Positions 20,421 to 31,685 of a stretch of DNA of 64,000 nucleotides are shown here, piece by piece. Below the pieces are notes generated by a model, which had not been told where the DNA came from, ran no database searches, and was given only the letters and a program-made list of their open reading frames with translations. The translations under genes and the position numbers were made by a program. Numbering within the stretch: position 1 is the stretch's first letter; each line of letters starts with the position of its first letter. Location: assembly GCA_964036315.1 (NCBI GenBank), contig OZ038487.1, positions 55,722,409 to 55,786,408 on the forward strand, read 5' to 3'. The DNA comes from Acanthosepion esculentum (lineage: Eukaryota > Mollusca > Cephalopoda > Sepiida > Sepiidae).

Positions 20421-21313
20421 TTTCAAAAAAGTGTGAAGTAAAATCCTTACTGGCAAGTGAAATATACACAATATAATAAGCATAAAACCGTACATTTAGC
20501 TCAGAAATATCTAAAATTGTAAACTTGGTTATCATATTGGTGTTACCAGGTATAAGAAGTTCAATATAAATTCATTCTTATTCCAAAGCATAATAGAAAT
20601 ATTTTTGATTCGGTTCAAAATCGAAAGCTATTTTATAAACAAGTGAACTAGTGATATTCTGTAAAGAATATTTAAAAAATATTCTTTTAAAAAAAACATT
20701 TTATCGTCCATTAAAAGGTTAAAGTAACTATTTACTTAATTTTTATATATGTGTTTTATTCCTTCTTTCTTGCCCTCGTTTACCACCCAGCTCCATCAGG
20801 ATTACTTGTATACGTTTATCTCATTTGAGTTTAAACGTGTGTAAGATTTCACATCAGTCAGAACTGTGCCAATAAATTTGAGCTGCTGACACGCAATACG
20901 ATGTCAACAGAACTGAATTGAAAATCTACAAAGAAGAAATTTCTTCAAGGTTCAGCTTGTTGATGCTGGTGGCTGGGGAACTCGTGGTGAGTTTTGGAGA
21001 TTTCTTTTTTTATGCCTGACCCACTTTATTTCTTTTTTTTTTTGTTTTACTTTTTGTCTTATAGCTTTTCTTATTTAATTTTTTTCTGATACCCGATAAA
21101 AGAATTATAATTGAATATATCTTAGGTGTACTGATGTGAATGTATATTTATATACATTAATGTATGAGTTAATGCTAAAAGTTGGAGTAGGTCCTATGAT
21201 GGTTCAAAGCACTCAGTTCAATGTACATAGATTAAGGTTAGATCAGGGTTATCAAAATTCGTTTAGCCCAAGGTAAATAGTTGTTTATTGATTTTTATTG
21301 TTTTTTTTTCCTG

Positions 21314-21348
<35 letters not shown>

Positions 21349-21640
21349 ATTTTGTCTTTGTTTTACTCTTCACAGGTGATTGAATTTCAGAGTTACTTCA
21401 TTCCAGAAGAATAATTCACCTTTGAAGTTTTGGGATTGTTTTAAGAAAGTTCTTTTTTGATGTAATGAAGAATTCCTTAGAAGTTTTATATTACTACCTA
21501 AATACAAAAATCGTTTTGGTTTAGAATCAAAGTCTTTTTTTTCTTTTCTTTTTTTAAAAAAGAAATATTAAAATGGTGAAAAATACAAAACTGAGAAAAA
21601 AAATTGATGCCTCTATTTTCTTATTTTACAGCTTAACTTT
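20421..21640. other. Non-coding spacer with poly-T
   Basis: 21316-21344 is a T-run of about 29. 20940-20990 has a slightly higher GC block ending ctcgtg|gtgagt, a donor-like sequence, but no supporting exon. No gene called. Confidence 0.4.
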
Positions 21641-21643
21641 TAT

Positions 21644-21668
21644 AATTGTGTGTGTGTGTGTGTGTGTG
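21644..21668. repeat. (TG)n microsatellite
   Basis: About 12 TG units. The MITE-G copy begins at once after it. Confidence 0.9.
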
Positions 21669-21670
21669 AG

Positions 21671-21775
21671 GAGAGCTGAAAAGTTCTCATCCTAATCAGT
21701 TTCTGTAAGTCTGACCAAATTATGAAGCATCAAGTGAATCCCTTTTTGGCTAAGGGAAAAACTTTTCAGCACCCA
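21671..21775. mobile_element. MITE-G copy A
   Basis: Left end gagagctgaaaagttctc and right end aacttttcagcaccc form inverted repeats. About 105 bp, with no coding. One of five copies (others at 22.99, 23.46, 24.63 and 47.23 kb). Confidence 0.7.
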
Positions 21776-21803
21776 TCCCTTTCTCCATCTCTGTGTGCAT
21801 GTT

Positions 21804-21974
<171 letters not shown>

Positions 21975-21989
21975 TAAACTTTGTTGGGA

Positions 21990-22480
21990 TTGTATATATC
22001 TCCAAATCAGGGACTACTGATTCCTGCTGGAGAAACCCCTCCCTGATTGACCATGTCCTCAGGAGCATAGTTGTTTCTAACCACATTTGGCCAATTGCTG
22101 GTTGGTTAGGCTATTTAACCCATAGTTGGGGTGGATGGCTGTTGATTCTGAGGAGTTTATCTACCTTTCACAGTTCCTGATTTTTGTGTTGCTGGGGTTC
22201 CACCTACCCTTCTCACCAAACCCTGGTCTTGTGAAGCGGCTGGTTTAGTCAATGACCACTCATGTTTTGAATTCAGAGTTGTCCTTCAAGACCGGTTGCC
22301 CCCTGCCATGGCTATAGAACCCAGTCTGTCCTACTGTTTACCCATAGGGTGGTAGGAGAGATGGATTTATACCTTTCCTAAGGGTACTTGCACATAAGTG
22401 AATGTAATGAACTTGACTAGAATTTGAACTTGTTTCTCCAATTCATCAATCTGAGCTGTGATCTATTACTCCACTGTGCT
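21990..22480 (-). repeat. Composite SINE-like region
   Basis: 22260-22480 (minus) is a family-S SINE: A-box cacagtggagtaatagatc, B-box acaagttcaaattctag, then the catgcaagtaccctt-type body. 21990-22255 is more GC-rich, unidentified, non-coding sequence that may be the SINE tail or a separate repeat. Confidence 0.55.
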
Positions 22481-22482
22481 TA

Positions 22483-22483
<1 letters not shown>

Positions 22484-22517
<34 letters not shown>
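22484..22517. repeat. (TA)n microsatellite
   Basis: About 17 TA units. Confidence 0.95.
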
Positions 22518-22519
<2 letters not shown>

Positions 22520-22820
22520 GAAATTTAAATTGCTTTTCATGAGAAACTACATGATTCAGATAAATGCATTTCTATCAAAGTAAGCGCTTGTCTCATAACA
22601 AGTAAATAAATCTTCATATTTTGCCGCTTTTTTTTCTAACCATGCAATATTTTTTTTCTCACTTAAGCAGGCATAAATAAATTTTATAGGCTGAGGAAAA
22701 AATAAACAAAGAAAAAGAATGTCTCAAAGACAGGTACAAGATTATAAGAAAAATATATATTAAAAAGTCAATAGCTTTCAATACATTTCTCTTTATTCTT
22801 CATTCAGTATTTTTACATGC

Positions 22821-22854
<34 letters not shown>

Positions 22855-22988
22855 TAGCATTTATAAACTCACACATATATATCCATTATTTAATGTATTT
22901 TAAGTAAATGTGTGTAAGAGTGCATTTACATTTTTCATATATAACTTAATCAGATATATCAGATAAGTATATATAAGCATATTCATAT
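22518..22988. other. AT-rich spacer with (CA)n
   Basis: (CA)n at 22823-22852. Nothing coding. Confidence 0.5.
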
Positions 22989-23112
22989 AACAGATTCTGA
23001 AAAGTTCTCAACAAAACCAAGAATTTCTTAACAAAAATTCTGATGTTTGGTCATTTTGTCAGATGGAAAATGGATGATGGAATTAAGATCTTGAATTTTA
23101 CAGCACCCTTTC
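22989..23112. mobile_element. MITE-G copy B
   Basis: Left end attctgaaaagttctcaac and right end tttacagcaccctttc. The ends are mutated but align with the other copies. Confidence 0.6.
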
Positions 23113-23260
23113 ATATATAATGGCCTGAAGATTGAGTTCAAGCATGAAATAGACTGTCACCGCTCAGTGTTGAGCTCTGTGTCCACTTGTATATTTACAT
23201 ACACACTATCCTTGATATTGACCTCTTTAATGCAGAAATATAACATACCTTATATATGTA
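23113..23260 (-). repeat. Fold-back element F, copy 3 (single arm)
   Basis: agcatgaaatagactgtca, then cagtgttgagctctgtgtccact, then ccttgatattgacctctt and gaaatataacatacctta. Matches the right half of copy 2. Confidence 0.6.
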
Positions 23261-23454
23261 TATGGGACATCTTATTCAATTAAATATAAGTCCATTGTTG
23301 ATATATATATATGTGTGTGTGTGTGTGTATATAAAACCGTTTATATACTTAAATATACATTATTTATTATATATTAAATAAATATGTATGAGTGCATTTA
23401 CACTATTTTTCACATATAACCTAATCATATATATATTTATAAGTGTATATATAA

Positions 23455-23559
23455 GAAGATGCAGAAATGTTCTCAGCTTGACCAAGAAGGCCTTCCACTG
23501 TTTGCTCATTTGATCAGTTTGGGGAAGTGGGTTGGCCCAAAACTTTTCAGCACCCTCTC
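23455..23559. mobile_element. MITE-G copy C
   Basis: Left gcagaaatgttctcag and right aaaacttttcagcaccctctc. The inner left (gcttgacc) also pairs with the inner right (ggttggccc). Confidence 0.65.
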
Positions 23560-23572
23560 ATATACACACACA

Positions 23573-23870
23573 TTATATATATATATATATATATATGATA
23601 TAGATAGATAATTTGCCCCATCTTACCTGGATAGATAAATAGACAGAACCAATGTGTCAACAGAAATGAATCCTGATATGGCAACTAGCATTTTCACACC
23701 TTAAGTGATCATCTAATGAATAATAAACATTTTAAATTGTCACTAACATTACTGTATCCACTCTGTCTATGTCTGTATCTGCCGACATTCTAACCCATAT
23801 ATTGAGGACTCTTCCTCCATAAATATAGCAAGTATTAAAAACTTATATATATATATATATATATATATTG
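23573..23870. repeat. (TA)n tracts and a fold-back F scrap
   Basis: TA runs at 23573-23597 and 23842-23868. 23780-23840 (ataaatatagcaagtatta) resembles the tail of fold-back F. Confidence 0.5.
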
Positions 23871-24627
23871 AAGTTCATAAAGTATGATCAGTTTATAGTG
23901 AATTATGAATGAAGTGAACCTGTTATGAAATTTAGTCTCATAAGTGTCCATAAAATATTATGGAGACGTTTTCTAAATAATATTACGATCATGATTATAT
24001 ATATCTTTCAGTGTTTCTTTATATCTATTCTTTTTCAGCTTTTTACCCATTATTCATTTTTCTTATTCTAGTCTTCATTTTTTTCTCTTAATCTAAACCA
24101 GTTCTTTGAGAGGAAAACATAAATCATATCCAATAGCACACCTAAAGTTCCATTTGGATAAGTTAACATTAAAGTGGTCTCTTTGAAAGTTACATCGAGC
24201 TATTTTGATGGTGTTTTTTTCCCTCAGTTTCCATTTACCGAAATATATGAATAATGAATAGAATAAAACTGGATATAATGAAAATAAATAAGAACATATT
24301 TAAAAAGAAAAATTGGAAAAAATAATGTAACTAAATAAAATGACGTTCCCAAACATTTTATCCTTCACAAAGGACTTTATCAACCTTTAAAAATCTTAAC
24401 ACTTTTATTTATTCATGTGAAAGGTTCAATATGAAATGAAAAAAAATGTTTTAGATTTTATCCACTATTATTTTCTATTTCTGCATTAAACTTTTAAGCA
24501 TTTTAAGATAAATCTATCTCTGTTTTGAAGAACCATGACTAATATGCCAAGAAAAAAAAATCCTTTTCTTCTTTTTAAGATATTCTGATGAAAGATATTT
24601 TAGAAAATACTGTTTACTTGTTGACGA
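23871..24627. other. AT-rich spacer
   Basis: No coding or named repeat. 24588-24610 contains ctgatgaaagat followed by a gaaaata, too weak to call a motif. Confidence 0.45.
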
Positions 24628-24745
24628 AGAGGTGCTGAAAAGTTCTTGGCTCTACCAACTTCTCTAAATCCGACCAAATGATCAAACCTCAGAATTTATT
24701 TTAAATCCCATCTTAGTTAAACCAAGAAGTTTTCAGCGCCCACTC
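24628..24745. mobile_element. MITE-G copy D
   Basis: Left ggtgctgaaaagttcttgg (from 24631) and right ccaagaagttttcagcgcc (to about 24740). The clearest inverted ends of the family. Confidence 0.75.
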
Positions 24746-24769
24746 GTACTTCAAATAATTACTTAAATA

Positions 24770-25090
24770 TAAGGTATTGCATGTTGGGGGCATGATTTAC
24801 ATTGGTTCCAAAGAAGCAATCTGGTCATTTGAAGGCAACCTTTGGAGAAAGTATACGAATGGGTCAGAATCCATCCATGATGTATGCCAAAAAGTCAAGT
24901 ATAAAGGAAGCCGATTAATTTTTATACTTGGCCCCACACCTGCAAATTTAAAAAAGCCTTGTCTCATGTCCCAACCTTATTGAATTGTAATGGTAGTATT
25001 AACCATTTCCCTACAAGGAAACATTTGGTATTCATTGACCAAGTAGCCAGTACTGCTTTCAGTTGGAACTTATAAAATCTTCCTCTTAAA
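24770..25090 (-). pseudogene. LINE-C C-terminal / 3' fragment
   Basis: The reverse complement matches 38.30-38.44 kb closely: ttcctgaaaaattgt, aaagcagtactggct, then aaatgtttccttgtaggg. It extends about 180 bp further 3'. Weak residues such as FKRKIYKFQLKAVLAT are readable on the minus strand. Confidence 0.55.
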
Positions 25091-25439
25091 ACAATTTTTC
25101 AGGAAAACACACACATTATATATGTTTGTGGGTGTGTGTGTGTATATGTATTATACACAAGTGCATATACACCAACTTCACACACAGAGTAATATATGAA
25201 AAATGATTTGTGTGAGATAAATCAACAAATTGGATTACACTTATTCCATTATACACACACAAACATATATATATATATATATATAAAATTCTCTGACTTC
25301 CATTATTCTGTCCATCACAAACTCTAAAATAGCCATGCATTGACTGATCAAAACCAAATTTTGGGAAGATGTGCAAACAGGTAAGGAGGTACAAAGTACA
25401 GTTGGTTTTACCAGGGTGCATGAAAAATGTGAGATATGA
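25091..25439. repeat. (CA)/(GT)/(TA) microsatellites
   Basis: 25107-25145 and 25250-25285 carry short dinucleotide repeats. No coding otherwise. Confidence 0.6.
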
Positions 25440-25690
25440 TTATTGTCAATCTCGGATTGAGGAATCGGGGAGCCGAGTTCAAATTCCAGTTGAATCCATT
25501 ACATTCACTTACATGCTAACACCCTTGGGTAAGGTAATAATCCTCTTCTTCTCCCCCCTCCCCAGCTATGGACAAATAGCAGGATAGACCGGGTTTTATA
25601 GCCTTGGATGGCAACTGGTTTACCACAGAAAGAAATGACAACCTACTGTGGGGAAAAAAAGTCTGCCTCGTCAGTCATGTATCGAAAGAT
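25440..25690 (+). repeat. tRNA-derived SINE (family S), long copy
   Basis: gagccgagttcaaattccag (B-box), then ccattacattcacttacatg, tgctaacacccttggg and agctatggacaaatagcagg. Then gccttggatggcaactggt. The closest relative is 63.06-63.29 kb. Confidence 0.7.
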
Positions 25691-26786
25691 ACATGATTGC
25701 CTAAGAATGTATCACGTATGGCACATAACTGAGCTTGAGTGGACATTGAGCTTTGTGTAGAGTGAATATTAGCGTTAGTTATATATATGTATGTATGTAT
25801 GTATGTAAAGGCTAGCTTTTGTATGAAAGTGATGTATAAAAAAAAAGTTGACCACATCCATATGCATACAAAAAGTTTTAAAAAATCCAAAAAAACCTTG
25901 CAAGATAAAATTCATGCCGATTTTATTGATTGGTGATAATGGCTGTAACAGTTTCAATGTACACAGGGGAGATGACGATAGCTGGACCAATGATTGAAAT
26001 TCTTCAATTTTCTCTTGATTCTGGCAAAGTGATATTTATATTACTTATGAATTCTCAAATACCAAAGTGATAGGTGCATCAGAACGACCTGATTTGCAGA
26101 GCATGATAGATATATCAAACGTTGATAGAAAATGAGAAGGAATCAATTTAGATGAATGTAATGGTAAATAACCTGGTTTTATGCAGTGGCCAGGAGTCTG
26201 TGAATGGGTCCGAGTCAATTCAAATGGACATTGAGGGTGGTCATAGGGATGACAGCATACCATCCTCAATCTTGCTGAGGAATGAGAAGCAATATAACTT
26301 CTTGTTGAAATGCATCTGCATCTATTTGATTATTTAACGCATCATGTTAGCTGAGGGAAATATTCATTACATTCATACTTAACTGGTTTTATTGCCTTGA
26401 TATTACTTTTTCACAACCACAAATGCACGTGTATGTGAGTGGGGGGTAATGAAAAGTAAAAATAGTTTGCTCACCAGCTATTACTGTCCCGCCCCAATGA
26501 GTTTATTAAGCAGTGGAACAAAATTAAATCAACAATCAAAATTTTTGTCTAACCATAGAAATTTATATGTTACAGAGTACTCCAAATTTACATATTCCAG
26601 TGTTTAAAACAGTTATTTGGTTCTTATATGTTCTCATAGGTATTACTTTGTTTGTCTACATGTAGTCATTATTTCCCTTCTCCTGTTTAGCAGGTCTTGT
26701 TGGATAGGGTATGTGGCTAGGGTCAGTTTCTCACCTTACCATAGTCTGCAATATGGGGCTCCTGTATTGTAACATTTATATAAATT
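25691..26786. other. Unidentified, non-coding
   Basis: A (GTAT)n run at 25787-25806. The open frames at 26.0-26.3 kb lie opposite each other and have no recognisable domain. I see no gene. Confidence 0.4.
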
Positions 26787-27470
26787 ACTAGCTTAAAAGC
26801 TGCACTCTATGCAGACTTTTAAGCTATCTCCAGTGTAGGGCTAATTGGGCCTCGGGCCTGAAAATGAATGGGACCTCTGGTCAAACTTAGAAAACAGCAA
26901 TGATTATTTTGAAGAAATAATTTTCAATTCCTCAATTCATTCCATGATGCTTCAAAACGTCACTTAAAACTCTGATTAGGCCAAACTCCAATTTGGACCA
27001 AAATTTCAATTCAAGCAGAAAATTGAGTTCTCATATCACAAACTCCATGGAACTTCAACTGAGTTTAGTTCTTCAAATCACAAACTCTGCAGAACTTCAA
27101 AACCTCTTACTTTAACTCTGATTCCTTGGCATTTTGAAAATATAAAATTGATTCCCTCAATTCACAACATTTTGGAGATATTTTAAACTGAATTTAAAAC
27201 AAAAATTTTTAAATTCACAAAATCTTTGTTACATTAAACTGAATATAAATTAAAAACTTTTAAAATCACTAATTTTTTTGTTATGCTAAAATTTGAATTC
27301 CCTCCTCATCCAGACACAAATCCCAATACTGGATGTTCAAGCGCTAGATAAAGAGCAGATTTTCAATATTGGTTCCAAAAAGTTATAATATGTCTATGTA
27401 GAGCAAGTGTGGTCCGAGCCGGGGGGGGGGGGGCAGACACATAGGCAGGCAGGCAGACAGAATTTGCTGT
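26787..27470 (-). mobile_element. Helitron-like candidate (3' hairpin end at 26.79 kb)
   Basis: Read on the minus strand the sequence ends in a hairpin of about 16 bp (tagcttaaaagtctgca ... tgcagcttttaagcta) that runs into CTAG followed by T. Helitrons characteristically end in a hairpin plus CTRR and insert between A and T. The same end recurs at 29.71 kb. The interior (to about 27.41 kb) has repeated ...aattcacaaa... phrases and ends at a G-run (27420-27433). The 5' TC end is not identified. Confidence 0.35.
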
Positions 27471-27980
27471 TTATTTATTGAGATTGTTTTGTAGACCGTA
27501 TATAGGTTTTATCCAGGAGTCTCTCAGACTTTAAAATAGACATATGGAGGAAAGTGTTGGTTTGAAACAAAGTGATCAGTAACCGAGTAGTGCTAAAATA
27601 AGAACAAGATATTCTTGAGACATGAGAATGGTCTGCACCTGTAGATTAAATAAAAAGCATAATTCTCCTGAGGGTTACCCAGATAAAGGGACACTTGAAG
27701 AAGGCTGGAGAGCACAGCTACCAAAATGCTATGATAATAACAACAAAAATGAAGATATTAGTATGAATGGAAATCAAACAAAGTTGACTCAGATATTTCT
27801 GCAATTATATCAAGAGATCAAGCATTAATAGTAATAGATAAAATTTCATGTTCACTTATCTGCTCTGAGCTTCATGGAGATATAATCCATTCTTCAAGAG
27901 ACCAGATTATAAAATTTTTCAGATATAAATGATGATATTTTACATTAAGCGCTGCTTTTTTGTAATGCTAACTTTTCTTG

Positions 27981-27984
<4 letters not shown>
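27471..27984. other. Unidentified, non-coding
   Basis: A 68-codon frame at 27622-27828 has no similarity that I recognise. It may be upstream PLE-2 sequence. Confidence 0.35.

Positions 27985-28012
<28 letters not shown>
27985..28012. repeat. (TA)n microsatellite
   Basis: About 14 units, at the 5' edge of PLE-2. Confidence 0.9.
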
Positions 28013-28015
<3 letters not shown>

Positions 28016-28877
28016 GTCTATATTTCTGAGATGAGGTATTATTTACATTATTCAGACTATTGTCCTCATCTTTGTTGCCAAGAGAGTAACAACACACTCC
28101 CATTCCTGGATGTTCTAATATCTCAAACAGAGCATGGGTTCAAGACATCTGTAAACCGACATTCACCGGACAGTACCTCAATTTCAAATCCCACCATCTA
28201 TACAATGTAAAGAAAAGGATTGTCTGCTGCTTACGACACCGAGCAAAAGTCATAAGTGGTGACCCAGAGACATTAGATAAAGAATTGGTCAGTATGAGTA
28301 GTACCCTACAACGTAACAACTACCCTGGGTACATGACAGCAGCCCCAAAAAACTGGGATAGGCAGGTACAAGAGGAAGAGGACAACAATACTCATAAAAA
28401 TGTCTGCCTGCCTTATGAGAAGGGGTTATCAGAGAAAATACAAAGGATCTGCAGTCCATATAACATCAGGACAACCTTCAAAAGCTTGACGACACTTCGC
28501 AGATATCTCTCCCGAGTAAGACCCCCATAGAGGAGAACATGACTAAAGACTGTGTGTACGCTATCCTGTGCAGCTGTGGAAAGAAATATAAAGGAGAGAC
28601 AGGCCGCCCCCTCAAGGTAAGGCTTCAAGAACACCAGAAAGCTGTAACACGAGGGGAAGTGGAAAAATCAGGTGTGGCTGACCACATATCGAGAGAGAAG
28701 GGAGATCACCACCCTCTGTGGGATCAGGTTGAGATCATAGACAAGGAACACCATTGGAAAATTCATAAACTTAAGGAATCAGCACATATGCTAGGCCACA
28801 AAAATCTCCTGAGCCGACCAAGCATAGAAATGAATACAATATGGGAACCAGTAATAAGGAGTGCCAGAGAAAAGTGA
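28013..28877 (+). pseudogene. Penelope-like element PLE-2: RT tail plus GIY-YIG domain
   Basis: The best retroelement remnant in the window. It begins with the PLE-2 terminal sequence (28020-28075), then joins NNTLPFLDVLISQTEHGFKT, the conserved 'lpFLDvl' block near the end of Penelope RT. Then come SVNRHSPD... and a linker frame (LVSMSSTLQRNNYPGYM to RYLSRVRPP). After a frameshift near 28530 comes the endonuclease: CVYAILCSCGKKYKGETGR, then PLKVRLQEHQKAVTRGE, and VADHI..E..H. In this family GIY is replaced by (V/I)YxI and YIG by Y(K/I)GE, as seen here. The final frame ends AREK at 28877. Three different frames and a lost N-terminal RT make it non-functional. Confidence 0.82.
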
Positions 28878-29240
28878 TAATAACAACAAAGTTGCAATAT
28901 GAGCTCTGGTAAAAACTGTAGGATAACAGCAAAAATTGCAATATGAGCAATGGTAAAAATGGTTGCTGAATACATTAGTTTTATAATACCCAGAAATTCA
29001 TACACAGATGTCCTGAAGAACACATGGCACAGTGGATAAAGGCATTAGATCCAGTGACAGGACCCAGAGAGTGTGAGTTCAATACCCAGTTAAGGCAGTG
29101 GAAAACTGATAATGACATCCATTAAAACATGGAACTAGAACAGTCTTCCTCAGTGAGCGAAATAAAGGGTTCAGTTTGACATTCCAACCACCTGAAGAAC
29201 GCCGATTCGAACAATAGTAAATATAATGTAAATAATATTA
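28878..29240 (+). repeat. PLE-2 3' region with SINE insert and hammerhead-like motif
   Basis: 29140-29240 matches the reverse complement of 2.54-2.64 kb (gaacagtcttcctc, then aataaagggttcag). CTGAAGA (29192-29198) is followed after about 9 nt by cgaacaat, the expected position of the CGAAAC box. 28884-28960 has two similar 40-bp units (aacagcaaaaattgcaatatgag). Confidence 0.5.
29025..29115 (+). repeat. tRNA-like SINE head
   Basis: A-box-like tggcacagtggataaaggc and B-box tgagttcaatacccagt at tRNA-like spacing, inside the PLE-2 3' region. Confidence 0.55.
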
Positions 29241-29339
29241 TATATATATATATATATGTAAGAAAATGGTATAAAGAACAAAAGCAAATCGGCTAGACTA
29301 TATACCCATTACATATATTTAAAAAAAAATTAATTGTCA

Positions 29340-29440
29340 CTGATTTGTTGTTGCATAAATGTAAACATCACATTAGTCCAATGAAGTCCTAAAGGAAGAA
29401 ACATGTGACACAAAACCTTGTCTACTTTGTCATAGTTTTT
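29340..29440 (+). ncRNA. Hammerhead-like motif, degenerate
   Basis: CCAATGA (29378-29384) in place of CTGATGA, then agtcctaaagga, a clear stem-loop, then GAAAC (29398-29402). The core has two substitutions. Confidence 0.25.
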
Positions 29441-29444
29441 TCCC

Positions 29445-29650
29445 TTATATATATATATACATATATATACATATATATATATATATATACATACATATAT
29501 ACATACATATACATATATATATATACATACATATATACATACATATACATATACATATATATACATACATATATATACATATATATACATACATATATAT
29601 ACATATATATATATACATATATATACATATATATATATACATATATATAC

Positions 29651-29706
<56 letters not shown>
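29445..29706. repeat. (ATAC/AT)n array
   Basis: About 260 bp of TA repeat with interspersed C (atatatacat pattern). All frames across it are artefacts. Confidence 0.95.
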
Positions 29707-29710
<4 letters not shown>

Positions 29711-29765
29711 TAGCTTAAATGCTTAAATATTGGATGGCATTTAAGTAGCTCCAGTGGAAACCTCT
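29707..29765 (-). mobile_element. Helitron-like hairpin end, second copy
   Basis: Minus strand: cactggagctacttaaatgcc, loop, gcatttaag then CTAG and T. Aligns with 26.79-26.85 kb. It abuts the TA array. Confidence 0.35.
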
Positions 29766-30201
29766 TGACTAAGCCTTCATCACAATAGATGAGGAGTAGA
29801 TGTGATAGGCAACAATAAAGAACGCAAAATTGGTCACTGCATCTAAGTATTGCATTAATATTTAAGATTACCTTTTAAAAGTTCAATGATAAGTCTTCTG
29901 TCATCACTTAATTTAAAGACAGTTTGATGTACATAGGTCCTTACTTTCTGTATAAACAATTATTTTTATTTCATGGGTGACTTTCGCTGGAATTGTTATC
30001 ATACAAAAATTTGTTGCAAAAAATCATGTAAAAAAAAAAAAAAAAAAAAATTCAGGATTGTGGATCCAGAATGTTTTTAATTTGCTCACACACAGAGATG
30101 GCCTGATTCTAAAATGGTATGATATGTTGGACTATGTCCTGTAGGAGTAAAGTTGACACAGTGACACATTGATATTTGCATGCATATATATATATATATA
30201 T
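29766..30201. other. AT-rich spacer
   Basis: A-run at 30031-30050 and a TA run at 30185-30206. No gene. Confidence 0.5.
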
Positions 30202-30372
30202 ATATAATATGGAGATAACAACTGAAAAGTTGCAAATTAAAAGAAAAAAATTGAATTTTTTTTTGTGAAAGTATTTATTTATATTTTTTTATATATATAT
30301 ATGTATATATATATATATTTGATATTTCAGATTGCCCCGATCTTTCGTCAAAAATTAATTAAATAACTGTAT

Positions 30373-30416
30373 TCAGAAGTTTGTGTTCAAGTAGCTACTT
30401 GAAAACAAACTTCTGA
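30373..30416. repeat. 44-bp palindrome
   Basis: 22-nt arms (tcagaagtttgtgttcaagt...) with one mismatch and no spacer. Confidence 0.95.
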
Positions 30417-30579
30417 AAAAAACATCTTATTTGAGTAGGACCTCTGTTTATATTTATTTTGTCTACTGGCCTGTATATTTGAGAAATCTTATTATACAAA
30501 AATATACTCTCTCTGGTAGGATTTGAACGTGTACACTCCCTTACATGAGAAACTATCACTAGATTTATTTAATTAATTT

Positions 30580-30620
30580 CTGACGAAAGATCGGGGCGAT
30601 CTGAAATATCAAATTTATAT
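30580..30620 (+). ncRNA. Hammerhead-like motif, best-preserved core
   Basis: CTGACGA (30580-30586), one A, a perfect 6-bp stem AGATCG-GGG-CGATCT (30588-30602), then GAAA (30603-30606) and tatc. Position 7 of the hammerhead core may be any base, so CTGACGA is acceptable. The unpaired A before stem II departs from the canonical form. Stem III would be short and AT-only. The opposite arm (30327-30353, minus) has the same motif with T for the first C and one stem mismatch. Confidence 0.4.
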
Positions 30621-30744
30621 ATATAAAAAAATATAAATACTTTCACAAAAAAAACATTCCATTTTTTTTCTTTTAATTTGCAACTTTTCAGTTGTTTTCT
30701 CCATATTATATACATATCAAGAAAGTATACGTGGCTTCTCATTA

Positions 30745-30746
30745 TG

Positions 30747-30784
<38 letters not shown>
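30745..30784. repeat. (TA)n microsatellite
   Basis: About 20 units. Confidence 0.95.
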
Positions 30785-30787
<3 letters not shown>

Positions 30788-31360
30788 ACTTTGAATATTA
30801 TTTTTAGTGAGAAACCATCACTAGATCCCGTATGCATTAGAATGACTTGTCCACAGAGGGTGTCACTGATTAAACAAGGCCAAATTGTGCCTTATAAGCA
30901 CAAATCCTTCCTAGATTCTCAAAAATTCTTAACTGCTCAGGTTCATATCTGAATTTAAACAGAGCAATTTTTAAAGTAGTAATTACTTTTTTTTATTTAT
31001 TACTTCAACATATTTTACTATTTTAAACATTATATTTATTTTCATCTACCAGCTTGAATATTTGAGAAATCTTATTAAAGAAAAATATGCACTCAGGATT
31101 CAGAACCTTTGAGCATCTGGGGAGGATTTACATTTATAAGTCACTATTTAGTCTTGCATGACTGACAAGATCCTCTGTGGTCAAGCCTAGTCAAGCACAT
31201 CAGGTCTAACAATGGTTTCTCCTGCAATGAGGGATGCAGGTTTGAATCTTGACAGAGAGCACATATTTTCTTTAAAAAGAATTCTTGAATATTCAGGCTG
31301 GTAAATGAAAATAAATAAATATGCAATATACTGTTTAAGAAATAAACAGAGCATCTATAT
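30785..31360. repeat. Repeat family P, inverted pair
   Basis: 31048-31095 (ccagcttgaatatttgag...) and 31257-31304 are inverted copies. The plus piece at 31195-31345 contains a B-box-like gcaggtttgaatcttgac and ends aataaacagagcatct. The interior is tRNA-like in character. Confidence 0.6.
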
Positions 31361-31437
31361 ATATATATGTGTGTGTGTGTGTTCTTAGGCAGAAAATTCT
31401 CTTTTAGGCATGCCAGATGGAATAAATTACAATTAAT

Positions 31438-31685
31438 ATATCGGCTTATTTTTATCATAATCATATTTCATATTCACATATTTTTATCATAATTCATATT
31501 TCATATTCACAGATATTTTCCCATATATTACAATTAAATAAGGCAAGAAATGCACTGTAACAGAAAAATGAAAAGTACTTGGAAAATAAAAGTGATTTTC
31601 ACTGTTACAGTGCATTTTTGCCTTATTTGTAATATACAGAAAAATATTTGTGAATATGAAAGGATTATGATAAAAATAAGCAGAC

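Larger units (their letters stand above)
30202..30712. repeat. Large inverted repeat (about 150-bp arms)
   Basis: Arms 30202-30365 and 30566-30712 are inverted copies, very similar except in (TA)n length. Each arm contains gacgaaagatcggggc and ctgaaatatcaaat. The centre holds a 44-bp palindrome (30373-30416) and a P-family fragment (30428-30560). The arrangement looks like two opposed terminal repeats of a retroelement, by inference Penelope-like. Confidence 0.8.

Noticed and set aside
20940..20995. Host exon ending at a GTGAGT donor
   Set aside because: A single donor-like match in AT-rich DNA with no acceptor, frame or partner exon; expected by chance.
24580..24612. Additional hammerhead-like site (ctgatgaaagat ... 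gaaaata)
   Set aside because: No stem II can be formed between the two boxes.
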